A stretch of 64,000 nt of DNA from Hemibagrus wyckioides (GCF_019097595.1 NC_080715.1:27006855-27070854), one strand, 5' to 3'; shown: positions 12,925 to 26,313, counted from the stretch's first letter. Translations and numbers: made by a program. The notes: generated by a model not told the origin, from the letters alone.

Positions 12925-15900
12925 ATGTGTGTTTGTGTTTATATGTGTTTCTGTGTGTGTCCATGTACGTGTGTTTTTCTCTGTGTATATGTGTTTCTGT
13001 GTGTGTGTTTTTCCCTGTGTATGTGTTTGTGTGTGTGTGTTTTTCTCTGTGTATGTGTTTGTGTGTGTGTGTTTTTCTCTGTGTATATGTGTTTGTGTGT
13101 GTGTTTTTCTGTGTGTATGTGTTTCTGTGTGTGTGTTTTTCTGTGTGTATATGTGTTTGTGTGTGTGTGTTTTTATCTTTGTGTATGTGTTTCTGTGTGT
13201 GTGTTTTTCTCTGTGTATATGTGTTTGTGTGTGTTTTTATCTTTGTGTATGTGTTTCTGTGTGTGTGTTTTTCTCTGTGTATATGTGTTTGTGTGTGTTT
13301 TTCTGTGTGTATATGTGTTTGTGTGTGTGTGTTTTTATCTTTGTGTATGTGTTTCTGTGTGTGTGTTTTTCTGTGTGTATATGTGTTTGTGTGTGTGTGT
13401 TTTTATCTTTGTGTATGTGTTTGTGTGTGTGTGTTTTTCTCTGTGTATATGTGTTTGTGTGTGTGTGTTTTTCTCTGTGTATGTGTTTCTGTGTGTGTGT
13501 TTTTCTCTGTGTATATGTGTTTGTGTGTGTTTTTATCTTTGTGTATGTGTTTGTGTGTGTGTGTTTTTCTCTGTGTATGTGTTTGTGTGTGTGTGTTTTT
13601 CTGTGTGTATATGTGTTTCTGTGTGTGTGTTTTTCTCTGTGTATATGTGTTTCTGTGTGTGTGTTTTTCTGTGTGTATATGTGTTTCTGTGTGTGTGTTT
13701 TTCTCTGTGTATATGTGTTTGTGTGTGTGTGTTTTTCTCTGTGTATATGTGTTTCTGTGTGTGTGTTTTTCTCTATGTATATGTGTTTCTGTGTGTGTGT
13801 TTTTCTGTGTGTATATGTGTTTGTGTGTGTGTGTTTTTCTCTGTGTATATGTGTTTCTGTGTGTGTGTTTTTCTGTGTGTATATGTGTTTGTGTGTGTGT
13901 GTTTTTCTCTGTGTATATGTGTTTCTGTGTGTGTGTTTTTCTCTGTGTATATGTGTTTCTGTGTGTGTGTTTTTCTCTGTGTATATGTGTTTCTGTGTGT
14001 GTGTTTTTCTGTGTGTATATGTGTTTGTGTGTGTGTGTTTTTCTGTGTGTATATGTGTTTCTGTGTGTGTGTTTTTCTCTGTGTATATGTGTTTCTGTGT
14101 GTGTGTTTTTCTCTGTGTATATGTGTTTCTGTGTGTGTGTTTTTCTCTGTGTATATGTGTTTGTGTGTGTTTTTATCTTTGTGTATGTGTTTGTGTGTGT
14201 GTGTTTTTATCTTTGTGTATGTGTTTGTGTGTGTGTGTTTTTATCTTTGTGTATGTGTTTGTGTGTGTGTTTTTCTGTGTGTATATGTGTTTGTGTGTGT
14301 TTTTATCTTTGTGTATGTGTTTGTGTGTGTGTGTTTTTATCTTTGTGTATGTGTTTGTGTGTGTGTTTTTCTGTGTGTATATGTGTTTGTGTGTGTGTGT
14401 TTTTATCTTTGTGTATGTGTTTCTGTGTGTGTTTTTCTCTCTGTGTATATGTGTTTGTGTGTGTGTGTGTTTTTATCTTTGTGTATGTGTTTGTGTGTGT
14501 GTTTTTCTCTGTGTATATGTGTTTGTGTGTGTTTTTATCTTTGTGTATGTGTTTGTGTGTGTGTGTTTTTCTCTGTGTATGTGTTTCTGTGTGTGTGTTT
14601 TTCTGTGTGTATATGTGTTTGTGTGTGTTTTTATCTTTGTGTATGTGTTTGTGTGTGTGTGTTTTTCTCTGTGTATGTGTTTCTGTGTGTGTGTTTTTCT
14701 GTGTGTATATGTGTTTGTGTGTGTGTGTTTTTCTCTGTGTATATGTGTTTGTGTGTGTTTTTATCTTTGTGTATGTGTTTGTGTGTGTGTGTTTTTCTCT
14801 GTGTATGTGTTTGTGTGTGTGTGTTTTTCTGTGTGTATATGTGTTTCTGTGTGTGTGTTTTTCTCTGTGTATATGTGTTTCTGTGTGTGTGTTTTTCTGT
14901 GTGTATATGTGTTTGTGTGTGTGTGTTTTTCTCTGTGTATATGTGTTTCTGTGTGTGTGTTTTTCTCTATGTATATGTGTTTCTGTGTGTGTGTTTTTCT
15001 CTGTGTATATGTGTTTGTGTGTGTTTTTATCTTTGTGTATGTGTTTGTGTGTGTGTGTTTTTCTCTGTGTATATGTGTTTCTGTGTGTGTGTTTTTCTCT
15101 GTGTATATGTGTTTCTGTGTGTGTGTTTTTCTCTGTGTATATGTGTTTCTGTGTGTGTGTTTTTCTGTGTGTATATGTGTTTGTGTGTGTGTGTTTTTCT
15201 CTGTGTATATGTGTTTCTGTGTGTGTGTTTTTCTCTGTGTATATGTGTTTGTGTGTGTTTTTATCTTTGTGTATGTGTTTGTGTGTGTGTGTTTTTCTGT
15301 GTGTATATGTGTTTCTGTGTGTGTGTTTTTCTGTGTGTATATGTGTTTGTGTGTGTGTGTTTTTCTCTGTGTATATGTGTTTGTGTGTGTTTTTATCTTT
15401 GTGTATGTGTTTCTGTGTGTGTGTTTTTCTCTGTGTATATGTGTTTGTGTGTGTTTTTATCTTTGTGTATGTGTTTGTGTGTGTGTGTTTTTCTCTGTGT
15501 ATGTGTTTGTGTGTGTTTTTATCTTTGTGTATGTGTTTCTGTGTGTGTGTTTTTCTGTGTGTATATGTGTTTGTGTGTGTGTTTTTCTGTGTGTATATGT
15601 GTTTCTGTGTGTGTGTGTTTTTCTGTGTGTATATGTGTTTGTGTGTGTGTGTTTTTCTGTGTGTATATGTGTTTGTGTGTGTGTTTTTATCTTTGTGTAT
15701 GTGTTTGTGTGTGTGTGTTTTTCTCTGTGTATGTGTTTCTGTGTGTTTTTATCTTTGTGTATGTGTTTGTGTGTGTGTGTTTTTCTCTGTGTATGTGTTT
15801 CTGTGTGTGTGTTTTTCTGTGTGTATATGTGTTTGTGTGTGTGTGTGTTTTTATCTTTGTGTATGTGTTTGTGTGTGTGTTTTTCTGTGTGTATATGTGT

Positions 15901-18643
15901 TTGTGTGTGTGTTTTTATCTTTGTGTATGTGTTTGTGTGTGTGTGTTTTTCTCTGTGTATGTGTTTGTGTGTGTGTTTTTCTGTGTGTATATGTGTTTGT
16001 GTGTGTGTGTTTTTATCTTTGTGTATGTGTTTGTGTGTGTGTGTTTTTCTCTGTGTATGTGTTTCTGTGTGTGTGTTTTTCTGTGTGTATATGTGTTTGT
16101 GTGTGTTTTTATCTTTGTGTATGTGTTTGTGTGTGTGTGTGTTTTTCTCTGTGTATGTGTTTCTGTGTGTGTGTTTTTCTGTGTGTATATGTGTTTGTGT
16201 GTGTTTTTATCTTTGTGTATGTGTTTCTGTGTGTGTGTTTTTCTGTGTGTATATGTGTTTGTGTGTGTTTTTATCTTTGTGTATGTGTTTGTGTGTGTGT
16301 GTTTTTCTCTGTGTATGTGTTTCTGTGTGTGTGTTTTTCTGTGTGTATATGTGTTTGTGTGTGTTTTTATCTTTGTGTATGTGTTTGTGTGTGTGTTTTT
16401 CTCTGTGTATGTGTTTCTGTGTGTGTGTTTTTCTGTGTGTATATGTGTTTGTGTGTGTGTGTTTTTATCTTTGTGTATGTGTTTCTGTGTGTGTGTTTTT
16501 CTCTGTGTATATGTGTTTGTGTGTGTTTTTATCTTTGTGTATGTGTTTGTGTGTGTGTGTTTTTCTCTGTGTATGTGTTTGTGTGTGTGTGTTTTTCTGT
16601 GTGTATATGTGTTTCTGTGTGTGTGTTTTTCTCTGTGTATATGTGTTTGTGTGTGTGTGTTTTTCTCTGTGTATATGTGTTTCTGTGTGTGTGTTTTTAT
16701 CTTTGTGTATGTGTTTGTGTGTGTGTGTTTTTCTTTGTGTATGTGTTTGTGTGTGTTTTTATCTTTGTGTATGTGTTTGTGTGTGTGTGTTTTTATCTTT
16801 GTGTATGTGTTTGTGTGTGTGTTTTTCTGTGTGTATATGTGTTTGTGTGTGTGGGTTTTTATCTTTGTGTATGTGTTTGTGTGTGTTTTTATATCTTTGT
16901 GTATGTGTTTGTGTGTGTTTTTATCTTTGTGTATGTGTTTGTGTGTGTGTTTTTCTGTGTGTATATGTGTTTGTGTGTGTGGGTTTTTATCTTTGTGTAT
17001 GTGTTTCTGTGTGTTTTTATCTTTGTGTATGTGTTTGTGTGTGTGTGTTTTTCTCTGTGTATATGTGTTTGTGTGTGTGTGTTTTTATCTTTGTGTATGT
17101 GTTTGTGTGTGTGTTTTTCTGTGTGTATATGTGTTTGTGTGTGTGTGTTTTTATCTTTGTGTATGTGTTTGTGTGTGTGTTTTTCTGTGTGTATATGTGT
17201 TTGTGTGTGTGGGTTTTTATCTTTGTGTATGTGTTTGTGTGTGTGTGTTTTTCTCTGTGTATATGTGTTTGTGTGTGTTTTTATCTTTGTGTATGTGTTT
17301 GTGTGTGTGTGTTTTTCTCTGTGTATGTGTTTCTGTGTGTGTGTTTTTCTGTGTGTATATGTGTTTGTGTGTGTGTGTTTTTATCTTTGTGTATGTGTTT
17401 GTGTGTGTGTTTTTCTGTGTGTATATGTGTTTGTGTGTGTGTGTTTTTATCTTTGTGTATGTGTTTCTGTGTGTGTGTTTTTCTCTGTGTATATGTGTTT
17501 GTGTGTGTGTGTATGTTTTTATCTTTGTGTATGTGTTTGTGTGTTTTTCTGTGTGTGTGTGTGTTTTTCTCTGTGTGTATGTGTTTCTGTGTGTGTGTAT
17601 GTATGTTTTTATCTGTGTATGTGTTTGTGTTTCTGTGTGTGTGTGTCCGTGTGTTTTTCTCTGTGTATGTGTTTGTGTGTGTATGTATGTGTTTGTGTGT
17701 ATGTTTTTATCTATGTGTATGTTTCTGTGTGTGTGTGTGCTTTTCTCTATGTGTATATGTTTCTCTGTGTGTGTGTATGTATGTGTTTCTGTGTGTGTGT
17801 GTGTGTGTATGTATGTTTTTATCTATGTGTATGTTTCTGTTTCTGTGTGTGTGCGTGTGTATGTATGTATGTTTTTATCTATGTGTATGTTTGTGTGTGT
17901 GTATGTATGTGTTTCTGTGTTTCTGTGTGTGTGTATGTATGTTTTTATCTATGTGTATGTTTCTGTGTGTGTGTATGTATGTGTTTCTGTGTTTCTGTGT
18001 GTGTGTATGTATGTTTTTATCTATGTGTATGTTTCTGTGTGTGTGTATGTATGTGTTTCTGTGTTTCTGTGTGTGTGTATGTATGTTTTTATCTATGTGT
18101 ATGTTTCTGTGTGTGCTTTTCTCTATGTGTATATGTTTCTCTGTGTGTGTATGTATGTGTTTCTGTGTGTGTGTGTATGTATGTTTTTATCTGTGTATGT
18201 TTCTGTTTCTGTGTGTGCTTTTCTCTATGTGTATATGTTTCTCTGTGTGTGTATGTATGTGTTTCTGTGTGTGTGTGTATGTATGTTTTTATCTGTGTAT
18301 GTTTCTGTTTCTGTGTGTGCTTTTCTCTGTGTATATGTTTCTCTGTGTGTGTGTATGTATGTGTTTCTGTGTGTGTGTGTATGTATGTTTTTATCTGTGT
18401 ATGTTTCTGTTTCTGTGTGTGCTTTTCTCTGTGTATCTGTTTCTCTGTGTGTGTGTATGTATGTTTTTATCTGTGTATGTTTCTGTTTCTGTGTGTGCTT
18501 TTCTCTGTGTATATGTTTCTCTGTGTGTGTGTATGTATGTGTTTCTGTGTGTGTGTGTATGTATGTTTTTATCTGTGTATGTTTCTGTTTCTGTGTGTGC
18601 TTTTCTCTGTGTATATGTTTCTCTGTGTGTGTGTATGTATGTG

Positions 18644-18682
<39 letters not shown>

Positions 18683-18767
18683 TTTTATCTGTGTATGTTT
18701 CTGTTTCTGTGTGTGTGCTTTTCTCTATGTGTACATGTTTCTCTGTGTGTGTGTATGTATGTGTTTC

Positions 18768-18798
<31 letters not shown>

Positions 18799-19019
18799 TT
18801 TTATCTGTGTATGTTTCTGTTTCTGTGTGTGTGCTTTTCTCTATGTGTATGTTTCTGTGTGTGTGTGTATGTATGTGTTTCTGTGTGTGCGTGTGTGTGT
18901 ATGTATGTTTTTATCTATGTGTATGTTTCTGTTTCTGTGTGTGTGTGTGTATGTATGTATGTTTTTATCTATGTGTATGTTTCTGTTTCTGTGTGTATGT
19001 ATGTATGTTTCTGTTTCTG

Positions 19020-19054
<35 letters not shown>

Positions 19055-19173
19055 TTTTATCTATGTGTATGTTTCTGTTTCTGTGTGTATGTATGTATGT
19101 ATGTATGTATGTATGTATGTTTTTATCTATGTGTATGTTTCTGTTTCTGTGTGTATGTATGTATGTTTCTGTT

Positions 19174-19208
<35 letters not shown>

Positions 19209-19267
19209 ATGTTTTTATCTATGTGTATGTTTCTGTTTCTGTGTGTATGTATGTATGTTTCTGTTTC

Positions 19268-19300
<33 letters not shown>

Positions 19301-19337
19301 ATGTTTTTATCTATGTGTATGTTTGTTTCTGTGTGTT

Positions 19338-19370
<33 letters not shown>

Positions 19371-19780
19371 TTTTATCTATGTGTATGTTTCTGTTTCTGT
19401 GTGTGTGTGTGCTTTTCTCTATGTGTATATGTTTCTCTGTGTGTGTGTATGTTTTTATCTGTGTATGTTTCTGTGTGTGCTTTTCTCTATGTGTATATGT
19501 TTCTCTGTGTGTGTGTGTGTATGTTTTTATCTATGTATGTTTCTGTTTCTGCTTTTCTCTATGTGTATATGTTTCTCTGTGTGTGTGTGTATGTTTTTAT
19601 CTATGTGTATGTATCTGTTTCCGTGTGTGTGTGTGCTTTTCTCTATGTGTATATGTTTCTCTGTGTGTGTGTGTGTGTGTGTGTATGTTTCTGTTTCTGT
19701 GTGTGTGTGTGTATGTTTTTATCTATGTGTATGTTTCTGTTTCTGTGTGTGTGTGTGCTTTTCTCTATGTGTATATGTTT

Positions 19781-19816
<36 letters not shown>

Positions 19817-19909
19817 TTTTATCTATATGTATGTATCTGTTTCCGTGTGTGTGTGTGCTTTTCTCTATGTGTATATGTTTCTCTGTGTGTGTGTGTGTGT
19901 ATGTTTCTG

Positions 19910-19948
<39 letters not shown>

Positions 19949-21800
19949 TTTTATCTATGTGTATGTTTCTGTTTCTGTGTGTGTGTGTGCTTTTCTCTAT
20001 GTGTATATGTTTCTCTGTGTGTGTGTATGTTTTTATCTGTGTATGTTTCTGTGTGTGCTTTTCTCTATGTGTATATGTTTCTCTGTGTGTGTGTGTGTGT
20101 GTATGTTTTTATCTATATGTATGTTTCTGTTTCTGCTTTTCTCTATGTGTATATGTTTCTCTGTGTGTGTGTGTATGTTTTTATCTATGTGTATGTATCT
20201 GTTTCCGTGTGTGTGTGTGCTTTTCTCTATGTGTATATGTTTCTCTGTGTGTGTGTGTGTGTATGTTTCTGTTTCTGTGTGTGTGTGTGTGTGTGTGTGT
20301 ATGTTTTTATCTATGTGTATGTTTCTGTTTCTGTGTGTGTGTGTGCTTTTCTCTATGTGTATATGTTTCTCTGTGTGTGTGTGTGTGTGTATGTTTCTGT
20401 TTCTGTGTGTGTGTGTGTGTGTGTGTGTATGTTTTTATCTATGTGTATGTATCTGTTTCCGTGTGTGTGTGCGCTTTTCTCTATGTGTATATGTTTCTCT
20501 GTGTGTGTGTGTATGTTTCTGTTTCTGTGTGTGTGTGTGTGTGTATGTTTTTATCTATGTGTATGTTTCTGTTTCTGTGTGTGTGTGTGCTTTTCTCTAT
20601 GTGTATATGTTTCTCTGTGTGTGTGTGTGTGTGTGTGTATGTTTTTATCTATATGTATGTATCTGTTTCCGTGTGTGTGTGTGCTTTTCTCTATGTGTAT
20701 ATGTTTCTCTGTGTGTGTGTGTGTGTATGTTTCTGTTTCTGTGTGTGTGTGTGTGTGTGTGTATGTTTTTATCTATGTGTATGTTTCTGTGTGTGTGCTT
20801 TTCTCTATGTGTATATGTTTCTCTGTGTGTGTGTATGTTTTTATCTGTGTATGTTTCTGTGTGTGCTTTTCTCTATGTGTATATGTTTCTCTGTGTGTGT
20901 GTGTGTATGTTTTTATCTATATGTATGTTTCTGTTTCTGCTTTTCTCTATGTGTATATGTTTCTCTGTGTGTGTGTGTATGTTTTTATCTATGTGTATGT
21001 ATCTGTTTCCGTGTGTGTGTGTGCTTTTCTCTATGTGTATATGTTTCTCTGTGTGTGTGTGTGTGTGTATGTTTCTGTTTCTGTGTGTGTGTGTGTGTGT
21101 GTATGTTTTTATCTATGTGTATGTTTCTGTTTCTGTGTGTGTGTGTGCTTTTCTCTATGTGTATATGTTTCTGTGTGTGTGTGTGTGTATGTTTTTATCT
21201 ATATGTATGTTTCTGTGTGTGCTTTTCTCTGTGTATATGTTTCTCTGTGTGTGTGTGTATGTTTTTATCTATATGTATGTTTCTGTTTCTGCTTTTCTCT
21301 ATGTGTATATGTTTCTCTGTGTGTGTGTGTATGTTTTTATCTATGTGTATGTATCTGTTTCTGTGTGTGTGTGTGCTTTTCTCTATGTGTATATGTTTCT
21401 CTGTGTGTGTGTGTATGTTTCTGTTTCTGTGTGTGTGTGTATGTTTTTATCTGTGTATGTTTCTGTTTCTGTGTGTGTGTGTGTGCTTTTCTCTATGTGT
21501 ATATGTTTCTCTGTGTGTGTGTGTATGTTTTTATCTATGTGTATGTTTCTGTGTGTGCTTTTCTCTATGTGTATATGTTTCTCTGTGTGTGTGTGTGTAT
21601 ATGTATGTTTTTCTCTGTGTGTATGTTTTTCTCTGTGTGTGTATATACGTATGTGTTTGTGTGTAGGTGTTTCTGTGTGTTTCAGTGCATCTGTGTGTTT
21701 TTCTCTGTGTATGTGTTACTTTGTGTTTGTGATTCCCTGTGTGTGTGTGTGTGTGCGTTTCTCTGTGTGGGTGTGTGTGTTTCTCTCTGTGTGTGTATGT
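12925..21800. repeat. 8.9-kb GT-rich minisatellite array
   Basis: A giant array in PTPN4 intron 2 built from GT tracts punctuated by TTTTTCTC, TATATG and TTTTTATC. Three zones can be seen. The first, 12925 to about 17500, has units of roughly 35 bp (tgtgtatatgtgtttctgtg then tgtgtgtttttctc, alternating with a tttttatctttgtgtatg version). The second, about 17500-19400, is rich in gtatgtatg steps. The third, about 19400-21600, has longer units of about 85-130 bp containing cttttctctatgtgtatatg. All three plus-strand frames stay open for more than 8.7 kb simply because the units contain no TAA, TAG or TGA. These frames are not genes. On the PTPN4 sense strand the array is CA-rich. Confidence 0.98.
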
Positions 21801-21849
21801 GCCTGAGGATAAGAGCTGAGAGTGAAGCCTGTTCAGCAGCTGCAGATCT

Positions 21850-21965
21850 GTGACCCGGTGCAGTGAAATGAGAGAGAGACGTGTGGTATGTACTGCTGTG
21901 AGAGAGAAACGTGTGTGGTGTGTGCTGCTGTGAGAGAGAGACACCTGTATGGTGTGTGCTACACA
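21850..21965. repeat. Short tandem repeat, about 35 bp x 3
   Basis: Three imperfect copies of a unit containing tgagagagaaacgtgtgtgg, then tgtgtgctgc. The sequence leaves the GT array just before, at about 21800. Confidence 0.8.
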
Positions 21966-22083
21966 CCGGAATGACAGAAATGTGTGAGGGCAGGAGGCAG
22001 CTTGTCCAGAAATCACCTCAAACACTGTGGGAGGAGTTCAACAGGCAAGCAGCAAGAGACTTCAACTCCAGCAGCAGGTGTAT

Positions 22084-22085
<2 letters not shown>

Positions 22086-22122
<37 letters not shown>
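22086..22122. repeat. (CATA)n/(CA)n microsatellite
   Basis: CATACATA followed by CACACA, directly adjoining the left end of the next Tc1-like element. Confidence 0.95.
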
Positions 22123-23027
22123 TCAGCCACAGCATTATGACCACCTGCCTAATATTGTGTTGGTGCCCTTTTTGCTGCCAAACAGCCCTGACCCGTTGAG
22201 ACATGGACTCCACTAGGTCCATGAAGATGTGCTGTGGTATCTGGCACCAAGATGTTAGCAGCAGATCCTAGTTGTGAGGTGGGGCCTCCATGGATCGGAC
22301 TTGTTTGTCCAGCATATCCCACAATGCTTGATTGGATTAAGATCTGGAGAATTTGGAGGACAAGTCAACACCTCAAACTCGTTGTGCTCATCAAACCATT
22401 CCTGAACCATTTTTGCTTTGTGGCACCATGCATTATCCTGCTGAAAGGGAATACTGTTTCCATGAAAAGGTGTACATGGTCTGCAACAATGCTAAGTAGG
22501 TGGTACGTGTCAAAGTAACATCCACATGGATGGCAGGACCCAAGGTTTCCCAGCAGAACATTGCCCAAAGCATGACACTGCCTCCACTGGCCTGCCTTCT
22601 TCCCATAGTGCATCCTGGTGCCATGTGTTCCCCACGTAAGTGACGGACACGCACCCAGCCATCCACGTGATGTAAAAGAAAACATGATTCATCAGACCAG
22701 GCCACCTTCTTCCATTCTACCATTTCTGATGCTCATGTGCCCATTGTTGGTGCTTTTGGTGGTGCACAGGGGTCAGCATGGACACCCTGACTGGTCTGCA
22801 ACTATGCAGCCCCATACGCAACAAACTGTGATGCACTGTGTATTCTGACACCTTTCTATCAGAACCAGCTTTAACTTCTTCAGCAATTTGAGCAACAGTA
22901 GCTCGTCTGTTGGATCCGAACACACGGCCAGCCTTCACTCCCCACGTGCATCAATGAGCCTTGGCCACCCATGACCTTGTCGCTGGTTCACCACTGTTCC
23001 TTCCTTGGACCACTTTTGATAGATATC
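22123..23027 (-). mobile_element. Tc1-like element with degraded transposase (family A)
   Basis: The left terminus agcattatgaccacctgcct matches the family A end at 10.9 kb. Reading the minus strand, transposase pieces include RRATVAQIAEEVKAGSDRKV (about 22870-22915), VAWSDESCFLLHHVDGWVRV with the first catalytic Asp (about 22690), and GGSVMLWAMFCWETLGPAIH (about 22570). The pieces fall in several frames with stops. The element is cut off at 23027, within the N-terminal helix-turn-helix region, so its 5' inverted repeat is missing. It lies in PTPN4 intron 2 in the same orientation as the gene. Confidence 0.93.
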
Positions 23028-23147
23028 ACACACATTTCCATATTTCATGTTTCAGAAGCCAGGCAGAAGCACAAGATCAAACTGAATTACATCAAGAGCT
23101 GATCAGACTTCACACAAAAGAGAGGACTCACGCTTGTTTAATAACTA

Positions 23148-23562
23148 TTATCACACACACACACACCTCACATCATCTCAAATCACACATACACACACAC
23201 ATACCACATCACATAACACACCTCATATTACACATCACACTCATCACACACACCACATCCTATCACACACATCATATCATACACACACACCTCATATCAC
23301 ACACCACATCACATCACTCAGATCACATCACACACACCATATCACACACCATATCACACACACCTCACATCACATCGCACACATCACATCACACATACAC
23401 ACCACATCCTATCACACACACCATATCATACACACACACCTCATATCACACACCACATCACATCACTCAGATCACATCACACACACCATATCACACACCA
23501 TATCACACACACCTCACATCACATCACACATACACCTCACTTCACACACACCACATCACATA
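23148..23562. repeat. CACATCACA-rich repeat with 145-bp duplication
   Basis: Low-complexity CACA/CATCACA sequence. A block of about 120 bp from around 23277 recurs from around 23424 (both contain cacctcatatcacacaccac and cactcagatcacatcacaca), implying a tandem duplication with a period near 145 bp. His/Thr-rich frames are artefacts. Confidence 0.9.
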
Positions 23563-24749
23563 TGCAGCAACGGAGCCTTTTAATCAAGCAGGGTTTCAAA
23601 ATGCACTGGAAAAAATAAATAAATAAAAACAGCCTGGTGAACACAGACCTGATGCCTCATGCTAGCGGATGCTGTAAGAGACAGAAGATCATGACTCGGG
23701 AAATGTTAAGAGATTAGTGCTTCCTACTGAAAACTTCATCTTAAGTCTGATGATTAATGAGTGACTGAGACTGATACAACACCACAGATGAGGAAAGAAC
23801 AACAGCAAGGTAAATAAATAAGTAAATAAATCATCAGATAATGAATTTAATCCTTATACAAAGCAGCAGCTGATGAACCCACATGACTGACTCTGGCAGC
23901 TTGTTACACCGAGCTAGATTAACTCATTTAACTGATTAAGTCTCTGTTTGCAGATTTTTATGCTTGGCAAAATCATTCCTGTAAAATCATTCATTCATGA
24001 CATTTGAGTGCTCTGGAACAGAAGGGTCATTACCGTCATTTCATAAAACACACGAAATCAGACCGATAGATGAGAAATATTTACACCGGACTCTTGGATG
24101 TCAACAGCGCCTACTTCTACACAAACAGAAAGGTGGTCACTCAGGGGTTGTGTGGAACAGAGATCCCTCTCCTTGCTTTCTCTAAACTGTTAGTCCACAT
24201 GTTTCTTTCCCTCGCTGAAGATCTGATGATGGGATGTTCTATAGCCTCGAGAGGTCTAGCACCGAAATGACAACAAATCTGAGCGACACTGTGGGGAGAA
24301 TCCGGAGAGGAGCGTCTTCACTCACATACAGGAATTTTATTTTAATATCTTAAACACTGTGGGTCGAGAGAAATCACGAACATCAGGGTTTTTTTTACTT
24401 TGAGGAAGGACGTTCATATGGCATGATTTTGGATATACTGATAGCGTATCATGGCATAAAGATTAGTTTGCGATCTCTAAAAACACAGCAGGAATGTTTG
24501 GAAGACAAAACTATTCCAGATTAAAGGATATAAGGAGCGCTATAAAAGCAGAGCTGTATTCATACACACACCAATCCACTTTCTACTGCTGCAGCCTGCT
24601 GGACTTCCTGTACATCCTGAGTGACAGACGTCTCGTCCAATCAGAGGTAAGAATTCCATTCGCAAACTATACCTACCTTTTCTGGTTTGTCTGATTCATC
24701 CTCGTGTTTTCTGATTTGTTATTTTATTTTGCACCTCTCGGCATAATAA
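23563..24749. other. Intron 2 sequence with one weak exon-like ORF
   Basis: About 1.2 kb of ordinary complexity. The only item of note is a plus-strand frame beginning at ATG 24494 and ending at a good donor-like GTAAGA at 24647. A TATAAAAG lies inside the frame at 24541. It resembles no protein I know and I do not call it a gene. Confidence 0.35.
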
Positions 24750-25078
24750 TGATTTGTAATCTCACTATAAATGATTTATAAACCCACTCTCTGGTATTTA
24801 TAATGATTTATAATCCCACCTGCTGTATTTATAATGATTTATAATCCCACTCTCTGGTATTTATAATGATTTATAATCCCACTCTCTGGTGTTTATAATG
24901 ATTAATAATCCCACTCTCTGGTGTTTATAATGATTTATAATCCCACTCTCTGTATTAATAATGATTCATAATCCTACTCTCTGTATTCATAATGATTTAT
25001 AATCCCACTCTCTGTATTCATAATGATTTATAATCTCACTCTCTGGGGTTTATAATGATTTATAATCCCACTTTATTT
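24750..25078. repeat. 31-bp AT-rich minisatellite
   Basis: About ten copies of a unit reading tttataatgatttataatcc then cactctctggt, with variants in the last half. Confidence 0.93.
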
Positions 25079-25691
25079 GTACTTGCCCTTTTATGGAGTT
25101 TTGCGGGCGTTGCAAAATGCAAATGAGCTGCCTCAGGCACTTCCTTTACACTTTACAGATGATCAGTACACACACACATGAGTACCAAGAAAATCAAAAG
25201 ATAAAAACAAGCAATTTGTTCGCTTAGCTTAAAATTTCTCAATATTTCACGTGACAGGTGACAGGAATCTGAAAGTCTTTCATGTGAATCTTAAGCATTA
25301 CGAGGTTTTCTGTAACCCCTATGATTATACAGGGTTTTTTTGGTCACACAGCTAATCCCACTGCTTCTGTTTGGTCACGAGAACAAACAGAGCGATGTTG
25401 CAATCATCATGTCCTGTGACTGCACTGTGATTTAGTGCTGGAGATTAGAGACCACTGCTGCACCAAACCTGAGCGCAAGTACATACATGATCCAGAGGAA
25501 CCCCAAGGGGAAGCTTCTCATTCAGCAGGAATGTTAGGAACAAAACACAACTCGACAGTTTGGCCACAACTAGGCTGAAGTCAGGAACAAAAAATGGGCT
25601 TGTCTTGGTAGCTGTTACGAGCTACCTGGAATTTTATTGGTGTTGAGAAACTGATGAAGGTTTACTGGGAAAAGATCAACCAGTTACTTAC
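25079..25691. other. Intron 2 sequence next to exon 2, nothing recognised
   Basis: About 600 bp of ordinary-complexity DNA downstream of PTPN4 exon 2 in gene orientation. No repeat or open frame can be supported. Confidence 0.5.
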
Positions 25692-25829
25692 ATTAACTTT
25701 AAAAGGCTGGACGGTGTTGTCCAGCAGAACGATGTTGCAGAGCACTTCGGTGTGCTGCCTGTCACGTGCCAGCTCCGACGCCCGGACATTGTAGGATCTG
25801 CCAGCAGGCAACCGGAAGCGTGAGCTCAT
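25692..25829 (-). CDS. ptpn4: PTPN4 coding exon 2 with start codon (protein tyrosine phosphatase non-receptor type 4)
   Basis: PTPN4 is a cytosolic, membrane-associated tyrosine phosphatase with an N-terminal FERM domain, a PDZ domain and a C-terminal catalytic domain. In mammals it acts at cell junctions and synapses. This exon holds the start codon (ATG at 25829-25827) and 46 codons: MSSRFRLPAGRSYNVRASEL, ARDRQHTEVLCNIVLLDNTV and QPFKVN. Mammalian PTPN4 begins MTSRFRLPAGRTYNVRASEL, nearly identical, whereas PTPN3 diverges early, so the paralogue choice is firm. The exon starts at 25846 after TTTGTCTTGCAG, with 17 bp of 5' UTR, and ends phase 0 before GTAAGT at 25691. With exons 3-7 it gives 155 complete codons of the FERM domain. 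The PDZ and catalytic parts lie outside the window. TMEM177 upstream on the same strand supports the call by synteny. Confidence 0.97.
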
Positions 25830-25949
25830 TACGCTCCAGCCAGAGTCTGCAAGACAAAACCACACACACACACAGGGCTCAGATCGTATACACCAAATAA
25901 ATCATCTACATCTTATATAGAATATAGAAACATAGGTCAGAGCTACTGA

Positions 25950-26242
25950 AGCATGGACAGACAGACAGACAGACAGACAGACAGATAGATAGATAGTTAG
26001 ACAGTTACCTAAATAGACAGTACATAGATGGATAGGCGGATAGATAGACAGATAGATGGATAGATGAACAGACAGACAGACAGACAGACAGATAGATAGA
26101 TAGATATCATATGCACTTATCCAGGGCGATTGATAGATAGATAGACAGACAGACCAGCAGATAGATAGTTAGACAGTTACATAGATGGATAGGTGGATAG
26201 ATAGACGGATAGATAGATAGACAGATAGATAGATAGATAGAC

Positions 26243-26313
<71 letters not shown>

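Noticed and set aside
12925..21853. Three overlapping open frames of about 2900 codons, Cys/Val/Phe-rich
   Set aside because: They come from a GT-rich tandem array with no stop triplets; all three forward frames are open together, there is no domain, and the region is antisense to a PTPN4 intron.
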